Shown in pieces: positions 46,592-55,454 of a stretch of DNA of 64,000 nt. Each line of letters starts with the position of its first letter. Position 1 is the first letter of the stretch. Source of the stretch: Streptococcus canis (GTDB taxonomy: Bacteria > Bacillota > Bacilli > Lactobacillales > Streptococcaceae); contig NZ_LR134293.1 of NCBI RefSeq assembly GCF_900636575.1, forward strand, positions 803,001-867,000, given 5' to 3'. A model generated the notes under the pieces. That model made no database searches and was not told where the DNA came from. It saw nothing but the letters and a program-made list of their open reading frames with translations. The translations under genes and the position numbers were made by a program.

Positions 46592-47597
46592 GTATATTTT
46601 AGCAGTCGAGAGTTCTTGTGACGAGACCAGCGTTGCTATTTTAAAAAACGATAACATTTTATTGAGTAACATCATTGCAAGTCAGGTTGAGAGCCATAAA
46701 CGTTTTGGTGGCGTTGTGCCAGAAGTGGCTAGTAGGCATCATGTAGAAGTGATTACCACCTGTTTTGAGGATGCCTTGACAGAAGCTGGCATTCAAGCAT
46801 CTGACCTTTCAGCAGTTGCCGTGACCTATGGACCTGGACTAGTTGGAGCACTCCTAGTCGGTTTAGCGGCAGCCAAAGCCTTTGCCTGGGCTAATGACCT
46901 CCCCTTGATTCCAGTCAATCATATGGCAGGGCATCTCATGGCTGCGCGTGAACAAAAACCCTTGGTTTATCCTTTGTTAGCCTTATTGGTATCAGGAGGC
47001 CACACCGAATTGGTTTATGTCACTGAGCCAGGTGCCTACCACATTGTCGGTGAAACACGTGATGATGCTGTTGGGGAAGCTTATGATAAGGTTGGTCGTG
47101 TCATGGGATTGACCTATCCTGCTGGTCGTGACATTGACCAACTGGCTCATAAGGGGCAAGATACCTATAACTTCCCGCGTGCCATGATTAAAGAAGACCA
47201 TTTGGAATTTTCCTTTTCTGGGCTTAAATCAGCTTTTATTAACCTTCATCACAATGCGGAGCAAAAGGGAGAAGAATTGGTTTTAGAAGATTTGTGCGCT
47301 TCTTTTCAAGCCGCAGTTCTTGATATCTTGCTAGCTAAGACCAAAAAAGCTTTGGCTCAATACCCTGCTAAGATGTTAGTCGTAGCAGGAGGTGTTGCCG
47401 CTAATCAGGGCTTGCGTGAACGTTTAGCAGAGGAAATCACTGACATTGATGTGGTCATTCCGCCATTACGGCTTTGTGGGGATAATGCTGGCATGATTGC
47501 CCTAGCGGCTGCTGTTGAATACGACAAGCAACACTTTGCTAGTTTGGACTTGAATGCTAAGCCTAGCCTAGCTTTTGACCAGTTCCATAAAAATTAG
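46581..47597 (+). CDS. tsaD: tRNA t6A threonylcarbamoyltransferase TsaD
   Basis: 338 residues, full length (Gcp/Kae1/Qri7 family). Catalytic subunit transferring the threonylcarbamoyl group to A37 of ANN-decoding tRNAs. Metal-binding histidines are in [10 protein letters not shown] (about 111-120); [12 protein letters not shown] (10-21), [12 protein letters not shown] and [10 protein letters not shown] form the ATP-binding ASKHA core, with [14 protein letters not shown] late. AAGGAAA precedes the ATG. Confidence 0.97.
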   Translation: MIDRYILAVESSCDETSVAILKNDNILLSNIIASQVESHKRFGGVVPEVASRHHVEVITTCFEDALTEAGIQASDLSAVAVTYGPGLVGALLVGLAAAKAFAWANDLPLIPVNHMAGHLMAAREQKPLVYPLLALLVSGGHTELVYVTEPGAYHIVGETRDDAVGEAYDKVGRVMGLTYPAGRDIDQLAHKGQDTYNFPRAMIKEDHLEFSFSGLKSAFINLHHNAEQKGEELVLEDLCASFQAAVLDILLAKTKKALAQYPAKMLVVAGGVAANQGLRERLAEEITDIDVVIPPLRLCGDNAGMIALAAAVEYDKQHFASLDLNAKPSLAFDQFHKN

Positions 47598-47624
47598 TTC
47601 TAAAGGTATTTTAAGTTTAAATAG

Positions 47625-47662
47625 AAAAATAGTCTGCTCTATCTAGGGGTAGGCTTTTTCTG
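47625..47662 (+). terminator. tsaD terminator
   Basis: AAAAATAGTCTGCTC and GGGGTAGGCTTTTT pair with several G-U pairs, then T. The rest of the 307-base spacer to rpsN holds only the rpsN terminator. Confidence 0.65.
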
Positions 47663-47783
47663 TGTTAACACTAAAATAGCGCGACCATTACTTCATAGAA
47701 TCTCATTGAAACATAAACAATCTTATGATTAACTAATCCGTGTGACAAAAGTCCCCTTGTGATAGCCGTTCTATATTGACATA

Positions 47784-47819
47784 AAAAAACAACCCGGTAT
47801 CTTGGCATACCGGATTGTC
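47784..47819 (-). terminator. rpsN terminator
   Basis: Minus strand: CAATCCGGTAT pairs with ATACCGGGTTG, followed by T7 (plus-strand A run at 47783-47789). Confidence 0.88.
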
Positions 47820-47904
47820 ATGATGATAAGTAATTGGCTTCTATGATTACTAATATGTCAAACAATTACCTGCAAAATAATCGTTTGCTTTAGGTGAAGT
47901 AAGC

Positions 47905-48174
47905 TTACCAGCTAGCTTTAGTGATTCCTGGTAGTTGACCTTTGTGCGCTAGGTTGCGGAAATTGATACGGCTTACACCAAACTTACGCATGTAAGCGTG
48001 TGGACGGCCATCAATCATGTCACGGTTTTTCAAGCGGTTTGGGTTTGAATCACGAGGCAATTTGCGCAGTGCTTCATAGTCACCATTGGCTTTAAGTTCG
48101 CGACGGAGGTCAGCGTACTGTTCAATCAGTTGGAGCTGCTTTTGGTATTTAGCAATTTTTGATTTCTTTGCCAT
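47905..48174 (-). CDS. rpsN: Ribosomal protein S14, zinc-free paralogue
   Basis: 89 residues, the long C-minus S14 form, recognisable from [20 protein letters not shown] and the C-terminal [20 protein letters not shown]. It has no cysteines, whereas the usual streptococcal S14 (61 residues, in the large ribosomal operon) has a CxxC zinc ribbon. Such paralogues replace the zinc form when zinc is scarce and are controlled by zinc repressors. Three AdcR-like boxes surround its promoter. AAGGAG precedes the ATG; stand-alone gene with its own terminator. Confidence 0.95.
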   Translation of the reverse strand: MAKKSKIAKYQKQLQLIEQYADLRRELKANGDYEALRKLPRDSNPNRLKNRDMIDGRPHAYMRKFGVSRINFRNLAHKGQLPGITKASW

Positions 48175-48233
48175 TGCTTTCTCCTTCTATAATATTAATA
48201 ATCCCAGAGTTCCTATCAGCACTCTGGATTTTC

Positions 48234-48319
48234 TTAACTAGTAATGAACCGGTTAAGAAAACATAAGTCCATTATACAATATTTCATAAGAAATGCAAGG
48301 AAAAAAATGAACTGGTTAT
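48234..48319 (-). promoter_or_regulatory. rpsN promoter with AdcR-like zinc boxes
   Basis: Compared with the AdcR consensus TTAACYRGTTAA: TTAACTAGTAAT (48234-48245) matches 10 of 12, TGAACCGGTTAA (48245-48256) 11 of 12, and TGAACTGGTTAT (48308-48319) 10 of 12. Minus-strand -10 TATAAT lies at 48271-48276 and -35 TTGCAT at 48293-48298, so the boxes flank the promoter on both sides. A CCAGAGT/ACTCTGG hairpin (48204-48227) sits in the leader. Confidence 0.75.
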
Positions 48320-48389
48320 GAGTTGTTGCAAAATCCTGATAGTGATTGTGACCAAAAAAGCCTAAGAGATAATCTTAAGCTTCTTATTT

Positions 48390-49574
<1,185 letters not shown>

Positions 49575-49620
49575 TTAGCATAAAGACAGGCGATTTAATA
49601 GTAATGTAAACTAGGCTAAA

Positions 49621-49658
49621 TTGACAGAATACTCCTATTATGTTACTATTTTTAGTAA
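49621..49658 (+). promoter_or_regulatory. Promoter and dyad of the DUF536 gene
   Basis: TTGACA (49621-49626), 17-bp spacer, extended -10 TGTTACTAT (TACTAT 49644-49649). TTACT (49643-49647) and AGTAA (49654-49658) form a 16-bp dyad directly on the -10, and another AGTAA lies downstream; possible autoregulation by the HTH protein. Confidence 0.55.
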
Positions 49659-49690
49659 GAATATTCAGTGATAGTAATAAAGAGGAAAAT

Positions 49691-50221
49691 ATGGCAATTG
49701 AAAAGACAGTTAGTGAACTAGCTGACATTTTGGGAGTGAGCCGTCAGGCGGTCAATAATCGTGTCAAGTCTTTACCCGAAGAAGATCTTGATAAAAATGA
49801 CAAGGGTGTCACTGTGGTTAAACGTAGTGGCCTTATTAAGTTGGAAGAAATCTACAAAAAAACGATTTTTGATGATGAGCCTATCAGCGAAGAAACCAAG
49901 CAACGGGAACTGCTAGAGATTTTGGTGGATGAGAAAAATACCGAAATCACGCGTTTATATGAACAACTCAAAGCCAAAGATGCCCAACTAGCCTCAAAAG
50001 ATGAGCAAATGCGTGTCAAAGATGTGCAAATTGCTGAAAAGGATAAACAATTGGATCAGCAGCAACAACTAACTGCTAAAGCGATGGCTGACAAAGAAAC
50101 CCTAAAATTAGAATTGGAAGAAGCTAAAGCACAAGCCAATCAAGCACGTTTGCAAGTCGAAGAGGTTCAAGCTGAAGTTGGCCCTAAAAAAGGCTTTTTC
50201 ACCCGCTTGTTTGCTAAATAA
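49691..50221 (+). CDS. DUF536 HTH/coiled-coil protein
   Basis: 176 residues from the ATG at 49691 (GAGGAAAAT upstream); the longer frame from 49640 has no ribosome site. N-terminal HTH (about 1-50, ELADILGVSRQAVNNRVKSL), an acidic linker, a long coiled coil (about 75-165) containing four consecutive K-D-x-Q-like steps (KAKDAQLASKDEQMRVKDVQ), and a short C-terminal GFFTRLFAK that could be amphipathic. DUF536 proteins are seen on chromosomes and beside plasmid replication genes; function unknown. The HTH suggests DNA binding. Confidence 0.78.
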   Translation: MAIEKTVSELADILGVSRQAVNNRVKSLPEEDLDKNDKGVTVVKRSGLIKLEEIYKKTIFDDEPISEETKQRELLEILVDEKNTEITRLYEQLKAKDAQLASKDEQMRVKDVQIAEKDKQLDQQQQLTAKAMADKETLKLELEEAKAQANQARLQVEEVQAEVGPKKGFFTRLFAK

Positions 50222-50224
50222 TTA

Positions 50225-50251
50225 GCAAGGCCCTATAAGGGTCTTTTTTGG
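50225..50251 (+). terminator. Terminator before exonuclease gene
   Basis: AAGGCCCT and AGGGTCTTTTTT; the T run abuts GGAGG of the next gene, so read-through is probably allowed. Confidence 0.65.
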
Positions 50252-50259
50252 AGGAAAAC

Positions 50260-50847
50260 ATGAAACACCTAGACACTTATATTGCCTTTGATTTAGAATT
50301 TAACACCGTCAATGACGTTAGTCATATCATTCAAGTATCAGCAGTCAAATATAACAACCATGAAGAAGTTGACAGCTTTGACACCTACGTTTACACAGAT
50401 GTCCCCTTACAGAGCTTTATCAATGGCCTAACAGGAATCACATCTGACAAGATTGCTGCGGCACCAAAAGTAAAAGAGGTTATGGCTGCTTTCAAAGATT
50501 TTGTCGGAGAGTTACCGTTGATTGGTTATAATGCCCAAAAATCTGACCTGCCAATACTAGCTGAAAACGGCTTGGATTTAAGGGACCAATACCAGATTGA
50601 TCTCTTTGATGAAGCTTACGACAGACGTAGTGCAGACTTAAATGGTATTGCTAACCTGCGTCTGCAAACAGTGGCAACCTTTTTAGGCATTAAGGGTCGA
50701 GGTCATAATAGCTTAGAAGATGCTAGAATGACAGCAGGTATTTATGAAGCTTTTTTAGAAACAGATACGAACAAAGCATATCTCAGTCAGCAAGAGGAGG
50801 TAACCACAGATAATCCTTTCGTAGCTTTAGGGGGATTTTTTGACTAA
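50260..50847 (+). CDS. DnaQ-like 3'-5' exonuclease
   Basis: 195 residues from the ATG at 50260 with GGAGG 8 bases upstream. DEDDh exonuclease fold: ExoI AFDLEFNTV (about 7-15, D and E), ExoII LIGYNAQKSDLPIL and ExoIII GHNSLEDARMTAGIY with the histidine. Stand-alone proofreading-like domains of this size occur in streptococci and may trim DNA or RNA 3' ends; the exact substrate is not predictable. It follows the DUF536 gene and may share its transcript. Confidence 0.85.
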   Translation: MKHLDTYIAFDLEFNTVNDVSHIIQVSAVKYNNHEEVDSFDTYVYTDVPLQSFINGLTGITSDKIAAAPKVKEVMAAFKDFVGELPLIGYNAQKSDLPILAENGLDLRDQYQIDLFDEAYDRRSADLNGIANLRLQTVATFLGIKGRGHNSLEDARMTAGIYEAFLETDTNKAYLSQQEEVTTDNPFVALGGFFD

Positions 50848-50880
50848 AGGCTCTGCTATTTCTAAAAAAGAAAAAAATCC

Positions 50881-50925
50881 CCTAGGGTTACCGCTTGCTT
50901 GTAACGCTAGGTCATTTGATAGGAT
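50881..50925 (+). promoter_or_regulatory. MerR-type promoter and operator
   Basis: CCTAGGGTTAC (50881-50891) and GTAACGCTAGG (50901-50911) form an 11-bp near-perfect dyad with a 9-base centre. TTGCTT (50895-50900) and TAGGAT (50920-50925) are separated by 19 bp, the long spacer typical of MerR-activated promoters. Confidence 0.55.
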
Positions 50926-50999
50926 AGGGGTATATCAAGAGGGAATCGGGTGCACACGAGTCGCTTTTGATCACTAAATGATAGAAAGAAGGTGTGGAA

Positions 51000-51734
51000 A
51001 TGTCTCAATTCTATTCGACTGGAGAATTGGCCAACTTAGCTGGAGTTTCTATTCGAACCGTCCAATACTATGACCAACGTGGGATTTTGACTCCGACAGA
51101 ATTGACAGAAGGTGGACGGCGACTCTATACGGATTCTGATTTAGACCAATTACGCATTATCTGTTTTCTGCGTGATTTGGAATTTTCCATTGAGCAGATT
51201 CGCAAAGTCTTAGCAGAGGAAAATGCAACTCAGGTGCTGGAATTGCTTCTGGTTGATCATATTGCGACTGCCAAGGAAGAATTGGCCGCAAAAGAGCAAC
51301 ACGTTGACATAGCTGTCAAGATACTTGACAGGCTTAGAAAACAAGATGCCCAGTCACTAGATTTTCTGATGGACATTTCGCTTAGCATGAAAAATCAAAA
51401 AGCTTGGAAAAAACGCTTTATTACTTTAATTGTCTGTTTGACAGTAGAAACTCTGCTTTTTGTGGGTGGAGCTTATCTTCTCCAATTGACAATCTGGAAA
51501 TATGTCTTAATCCCAGTATTCCTTTTAGCCTTACTAGGAACCTTATACTGGTACTACCAAAATATCTGTTATCTTTGTCCTTCCTGTCATCAAACATTTG
51601 AAGCAAAATGTACAGAATTTGCCCTTGCAGGTCATACACCACGAACCAGAAAGCTAACCTGTCCCCATTGTCACCAAAAATCGTATTGCTTGGAACTGGC
51701 AAAAGAGGACACTCTCTCAAGAGACAAGCACTAA
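51000..51734 (+). CDS. Membrane-spanning MerR-family protein with zinc ribbon
   Basis: 244 residues from the ATG at 51000 (AGAAGG 9 bases upstream); a GTG at 50994 is less likely. Order: MerR HTH (1-70, YSTGELANLAGVSIRTVQYY), dimerisation helix (about 75-120), two membrane helices (about 139-162 and 166-184), then a cytoplasmic or external zinc ribbon with CPSC (about 194-197) and CPHC (about 223-226). Classic MerR proteins are soluble, so this layout is unusual: a DNA-binding head tethered to the membrane and coupled to a metal-binding tail. Effector and targets unknown; a 19-bp-spacer promoter upstream suggests autoregulation. Confidence 0.85.
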   Translation: MSQFYSTGELANLAGVSIRTVQYYDQRGILTPTELTEGGRRLYTDSDLDQLRIICFLRDLEFSIEQIRKVLAEENATQVLELLLVDHIATAKEELAAKEQHVDIAVKILDRLRKQDAQSLDFLMDISLSMKNQKAWKKRFITLIVCLTVETLLFVGGAYLLQLTIWKYVLIPVFLLALLGTLYWYYQNICYLCPSCHQTFEAKCTEFALAGHTPRTRKLTCPHCHQKSYCLELAKEDTLSRDKH

Positions 51735-51740
51735 TTCATA

Positions 51741-51776
51741 AAAACCTAGCTTGAAATTGTTCTCAAGCTAGGTTTT
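51741..51776. terminator. Bidirectional terminator
   Basis: AAAACCTAGCTTGA (51741-51754) pairs perfectly with TCAAGCTAGGTTTT (51763-51776), between convergent genes. Confidence 0.93.
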
Positions 51777-51781
51777 GTTTG

Positions 51782-52081
51782 TTAGAATGGTAATTTACCA
51801 GCAAAAGCGCCTAATGTTTTCTTAGTTGCTTCATCAATTTGCGTGAGAGCATCATTAATGGCTTGTGTGGTCATGTCTTGAAGGGTTTCCACATCTTCAG
51901 GATCCACAACAGCTTCTTTGAAGTCAATACCAACCAATGTTTTATCACCTGTAAAGGTAGCAGTGACAAGGTCTTGGGCTGATTTTCCAGTAAATTGCAT
52001 AGCAGCTAAATCTGCTTGTTTTTGTTCCATTTGTTTCTGAAGCTTTTGCGCTTGCTTCATCATGTTTTGCATGTTCATCAT
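51782..52081 (-). CDS. ebfC: YbaB/EbfC nucleoid-associated protein
   Basis: 99 residues, full length. N-terminal helix rich in Met and Gln ([20 protein letters not shown]), a central beta region ([20 protein letters not shown]) and a C-terminal helix. Members dimerise and bind DNA with low specificity, affecting nucleoid structure and expression. In many bacteria it follows dnaX and precedes recR; here it stands alone, which is common in streptococci. GGAGAACG precedes the ATG. Confidence 0.93.
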   Translation of the reverse strand: MMNMQNMMKQAQKLQKQMEQKQADLAAMQFTGKSAQDLVTATFTGDKTLVGIDFKEAVVDPEDVETLQDMTTQAINDALTQIDEATKKTLGAFAGKLPF

Positions 52082-52286
52082 AAGATTACGTTCTCCTAAG
52101 TTTTATTACTTACCTATTATAGCATATAAGGTCAGACTTCAAAATGAGAATCAGAGATACGAGTTGAGAAAAGGGTAAATTGAGTTGCAAAGAGATAACT
52201 ATTTCAAAAAGGTAGTGGTTTTATGTTTTCCTAAGAATGACTTAAGGATTATTTTATAATTTGCTTACATTTATTTTAACTCTTCT

Positions 52287-52295
52287 TGCTATACT
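52287..52295 (+). promoter_or_regulatory. Promoter of the repeat protein gene
   Basis: Extended -10 TGCTATACT (TATACT 52290-52295) with no good -35 at standard spacing; about 43 bases before the ATG, which has AGAGG as ribosome site. Confidence 0.5.
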
Positions 52296-52338
52296 TAGTT
52301 CATAAAATAAAACAACAAAAAAGAAAGAGGTAATCGTT

Positions 52339-53091
52339 ATGATCAAAACAATGACAGGAAAACAAACTGATACAACTTTAGCTTTTAACTCTTTGAAACG
52401 TGGTTTAGTTTCAGTTATGGTTTTGGGAGGGGCTTTCTTAGCTCTGGGTTCAGCAGCAAATGTTTCAGCTCAACCCTTAACGGACGAAGAAATTTACGAA
52501 CGTGCGCAAAAGCTTGACTTGCCAGACTACATTGGTGGTTCGCTCAAAGGTATTCTCAATCAAAATTCCACAGTGACTTATCCAGAGGACAAAGATGGCT
52601 TGGTGGGAGGAGAAACAAAAGCTCCTCAGGCAGCACAACGTTTAACAGACGAAGAAATTTACGAACGTGCGCAAAAGCTTGACTTGCCAGACTACATTGG
52701 TGGTTCGCTCAAAGGCATTCTCAATCAAAATTCCACAGTGACTTATCCAGAGGATCAAGATGGCTTGGTGGGAAGAGAAACAAAAGCTCCTCAGGCAGCT
52801 CAACCCTTAACGGACGAAGAAATTTACGAACGTGCGCAAAAGCTTGACTTGCCAGACTACATTGGTGGTTCGCTCAAAGGTATTCTCAATCAAAATTCCA
52901 CAGTGACTTATCCAGAGGACAAAGATGGCTTGGTGGGAGGAGAACCAAAAGCTCCTCAGGTAGCACAACGTTTAACGGACGAAGAAATTTACGAACGTGC
53001 ACAAAAGCTTGACTTGCCAGACTACATTGGTGGTTCGCTCAAAGGCATTCTCAATCAAAATTCCACAGTGACTTATCCAAAAGATTATTAA
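52339..53091 (+). CDS. Secreted protein with four 55-residue repeats
   Basis: 250 residues. An N-terminal signal peptide (about 1-45; hydrophobic core VSVMVLGGAFLALGSAA, cleavage expected after NVSA). The rest is almost entirely four tandem repeats of 55 residues, each starting LTDEEIYERAQKLDLPDYIG, continuing GSLKGILNQNSTVTYPED, then an acidic/glycine KDGLVGGE and a Pro/Ala linker. The last copy is truncated and ends YPKDY. No LPXTG, transmembrane tail or cell-wall-binding module is seen, so it is probably released. I do not recognise the family. Each unit looks like a short helix pair plus an extended part, compatible with a repeated ligand-binding module. Followed by a two-component system. 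Confidence 0.85.
   Translation: MIKTMTGKQTDTTLAFNSLKRGLVSVMVLGGAFLALGSAANVSAQPLTDEEIYERAQKLDLPDYIGGSLKGILNQNSTVTYPEDKDGLVGGETKAPQAAQRLTDEEIYERAQKLDLPDYIGGSLKGILNQNSTVTYPEDQDGLVGRETKAPQAAQPLTDEEIYERAQKLDLPDYIGGSLKGILNQNSTVTYPEDKDGLVGGEPKAPQVAQRLTDEEIYERAQKLDLPDYIGGSLKGILNQNSTVTYPKDY
52477..53088 (+). repeat. Tandem 165-bp coding repeat, 3.7 copies
   Basis: Copies begin at 52477, 52642, 52807 and 52972, exactly 165 bp apart and nearly identical in DNA, including silent positions. This indicates recent duplication or gene conversion; copy number probably varies between strains. Confidence 0.95.
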
Positions 53092-53159
53092 GTTGTCCCC
53101 TATATAGAGCCATGGTTACTTTATTAATTTAAAGAGATATTTGGCGCAAACAAGAGTTA

Positions 53160-53185
53160 GTGTTATACTTGAGAAGGTATAACAC
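53160..53185. promoter_or_regulatory. Perfect dyad before the response regulator
   Basis: GTGTTATAC (53160-53168) and GTATAACAC (53177-53185), 9 bp each, 8-base centre. The left arm overlaps a possible -10 (TTATAC, 16 bp after TTGGCG at 53141), and the dyad is followed by TCATTTTTT. It may be an autoregulatory operator, or a terminator for the repeat protein gene. Confidence 0.6.
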
Positions 53186-53209
53186 TCATTTTTTAACCAA
53201 GGAGAAAGC

Positions 53210-53896
53210 ATGACTTACAAGATATTATTAGTGGATGATGAATTAGAAATTACTGATATTAACAAACGCTATTTGCAACAGGCTGGGTATGATGTGACCG
53301 TTGCAAGTGATGGTGCTCAAGCCTTGGCGGTTTTTCGTAAGGATCAGTATGATCTGATTATCAGTGACATCATGATGCCCAATATGGATGGCTATGATTT
53401 TATCGGGGAAGTCTTGCTTGAAAAACCTGCTCAACCTTTTTTGTTCATCACTGCCAAAATTTCTGAACCTGATAAGATTTATTCTCTGAGTTTGGGGGCA
53501 GATGATTTTATTTCCAAGCCTTTTAGCCCTCGTGAATTGGTGTTACGGGTTAAAAATATTCTCAATCGGATTTATGGCAAGGCGACTCAATCCGAACGCT
53601 TGGTGATTGGGGATTTGGTGATGGATCACAGTACACGTGTGGTGACTGTTGCTAATCAAGACCTTAATTTGACTAATAAGGCCTTTGATTTGTTGTGGAT
53701 TTTGGCCAATCATTTGAACCATGTCTTTTCAAAAACAGAACTTTATGAGCGCGTGTGGGAAGAGGAATATTTGGACGATACCAATACTTTAAATGTTCAT
53801 ATTCATTCCCTGCGCAATGACTTGGCAAAATATAGTACAGATCAAACACCCACCATTAAAACGGTTTGGGGACTTGGTTACAAGTTAGAGGGGTAA
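53210..53896 (+). CDS. OmpR-family response regulator
   Basis: 228 residues. Receiver domain (1-120) with acid pocket VDDE (8-11), phosphoacceptor Asp in DLIISDIMMPNMDG (about 52) and Lys in ISKPFSPREL; winged-helix output domain (about 130-227) with NLTNKAFDLLWILANHLN and VWGLGYKLEG. It is followed after 1 base by its kinase. The S. pyogenes Irr/Ihk pair has a similar look, but I cannot confirm orthology from memory. A perfect dyad at its promoter suggests autoregulation. GGAGAAAG precedes the ATG. Confidence 0.93.
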   Translation: MTYKILLVDDELEITDINKRYLQQAGYDVTVASDGAQALAVFRKDQYDLIISDIMMPNMDGYDFIGEVLLEKPAQPFLFITAKISEPDKIYSLSLGADDFISKPFSPRELVLRVKNILNRIYGKATQSERLVIGDLVMDHSTRVVTVANQDLNLTNKAFDLLWILANHLNHVFSKTELYERVWEEEYLDDTNTLNVHIHSLRNDLAKYSTDQTPTIKTVWGLGYKLEG

Positions 53897-53897
53897 A

Positions 53898-54926
53898 ATG
53901 AGATTAAGAACATACATTGTTATCGGTTATTTGGTGTCTATGCTGATTACTATTGCAGGCCTTGTTGTCGGTTTAAACCAAATGTTTATTACAACCAAGG
54001 ATATTTTCTACATTTTATTAATCGCTTTGATTGCCTCAATGGCAGGTGGTATTGTTAATATGATTCTTTTGAGCAGTGTCTTTTCGTCTCTCAAAAAATT
54101 AAAACAAAAGATGCAAGCTATCTCTCAGAAAAATTTTGACAGTGACCAACTCATCACATCGCCTGTGGAATTTAAAGATCTAGAGGGTACCTTTAATCAC
54201 ATGTCATCAGAGTTAGAGGCTAGTTTTGAGTCGTTAAATGAGAGTGAGCGTGAGAAATCCATGATGATTGCCCAATTATCACATGATATTAAAACGCCTT
54301 TGACCTCAATTCAGGCAACGGTAGAAGGTATTTTAGATGGTGTCATTCCTAAGAAAGAAGAGCGCCATTATTTAAATACCATTTCAAGGCAGACGAATCG
54401 TTTAAACCAATTAGTGGAAGAATTGCAGGTGGTTAGTTTAAATGACCAAAGGCAAGAAAACAAGCAACATCATCAAGTTATCTATCTTGAAAAGTTATTG
54501 ATTGACATTTTATCAGAGTTTCAATTAACAGTTGAGCGGGAAAATCGTGCAGTTCATATTGATGTGGCACCAGAAGTGCTGAAGATAAATAGCCAGTACG
54601 ATGCCTTATCTCGGATTATGTTGAATCTTGTCAGCAATGCTATTAAATATTCGGAGGCTAATACGGCTTTGACCATTAAAGCCTATCGACAAGAAGATGC
54701 TGTACGTATTGTTGTTAGTGATCAAGGGAAAGGCATTAAGAAAGAGGATTTGCCTTTGATTTTCAAACGTCTATATCGTGTTGAACAGTCTCGCAATATG
54801 AAAACGGGTGGGCATGGCTTGGGCCTTTATATTGCCCAGCAATTAGCTCATCAATTAGGAGGAGATATTGTTGTTGACAGTCAAGTTGGAAAGGGCAGCT
54901 CTTTCTCAGTTCTTTTACCAACCTAG
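53898..54926 (+). CDS. Sensor histidine kinase
   Basis: 342 residues. Two adjacent membrane helices (about 7-28 and 37-58) with a loop of only a few residues, so it is an intramembrane-sensing type without an external domain. Then a HAMP-like linker (about 60-115), HisKA with IAQLSHDIKTPLTSIQATVE (His about 133) and HATPase_c with N-box NLVSNAIKYSE, G1 DQGKGIKKEDL, F-box and G2 GGHGLGLYIAQQLA. Phosphodonor for the regulator encoded directly upstream. Intramembrane kinases often sense envelope stress or antimicrobial peptides. Confidence 0.92.
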   Translation: MRLRTYIVIGYLVSMLITIAGLVVGLNQMFITTKDIFYILLIALIASMAGGIVNMILLSSVFSSLKKLKQKMQAISQKNFDSDQLITSPVEFKDLEGTFNHMSSELEASFESLNESEREKSMMIAQLSHDIKTPLTSIQATVEGILDGVIPKKEERHYLNTISRQTNRLNQLVEELQVVSLNDQRQENKQHHQVIYLEKLLIDILSEFQLTVERENRAVHIDVAPEVLKINSQYDALSRIMLNLVSNAIKYSEANTALTIKAYRQEDAVRIVVSDQGKGIKKEDLPLIFKRLYRVEQSRNMKTGGHGLGLYIAQQLAHQLGGDIVVDSQVGKGSSFSVLLPT

Positions 54927-55088
54927 CTTTCAATTAAAGCATTCTAAACCATTTTATTTTTCCTAGTCAACTTTTTTATGACAGGGAGAACAAAATGGTT
55001 TTTTTCTCTTGATTTCTTTGTAAGGCCGATATCGGGAAGAGTTTGGGAATGACCTACTAGTTGTTTTGAGTTTATCATAAAAAGAAGT

Positions 55089-55174
55089 AAAAGAGCTCCT
55101 AGATTAATCTAGGAGAATCTAGTTAGTTTAAGGGAGGATTCTCTGAGGCTACATTGACGACAAGCAGCTCTTTT
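55089..55174. other. Branched inverted-repeat structure, possible small RNA or terminator
   Basis: Outer arms AAAAGAGCT (55089-55097) and AGCTCTTTT (55166-55174). Inside are a perfect 20-bp palindrome CTCCTAGATTAATCTAGGAG (55096-55115) and a competing pair GAGAATC (55113-55119) with GATTCTC (55137-55143). More than one fold is possible, as in attenuators. No gene is attached; the rest of the 528-base spacer holds only the regulator fragment and its terminator. Confidence 0.45.
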
Positions 55175-55285
55175 GTTTGTAGGAAGATAAACAGCCATGG
55201 GCTAAGGTTTAACTTCCTTTTTTGCCTAGTCTATTATGGAGGTAGAAAATATCCTGCTCATATAGTGACGATTGGAGAGAAATAG

Positions 55286-55372
55286 ATGGCACAAGTGATT
55301 TATTTAGCTGATGATGAAAAAATATTCGTGATCTTTTCCCTTTTCAAAGACAAAAAACTAGGAACCGATTAG
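55286..55372 (+). pseudogene. Response-regulator N-terminal fragment
   Basis: GGAGAG and an ATG at 55286 open MAQVIYLADDEK, the start of an OmpR-type receiver. After a frameshift the other frame continues NIRDLFPF, as expected for the family (ADDEKNIRDL). The remainder of the gene is gone and a terminator follows at once. A lost two-component system beside the intact one at 53210-54926. Confidence 0.6.
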
Positions 55373-55395
55373 CTACGGCTAAAAGAGTCCTAGTT
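55355..55395 (+). terminator. Terminator after regulator fragment
   Basis: AAACTAGGA (55355-55363) pairs with TCCTAGTTT (55387-55395). Confidence 0.7.
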
Positions 55396-55454
55396 TGTTT
55401 ATAGCAGTAAAAGATGAAATAGCCGGAAAAAAGAAGACTTGTCAACTGGTCCTT

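Noticed and set aside
52477..53088. CRISPR-like array
   Set aside because: The 165-bp periodic units are in-frame coding repeats with no spacers.
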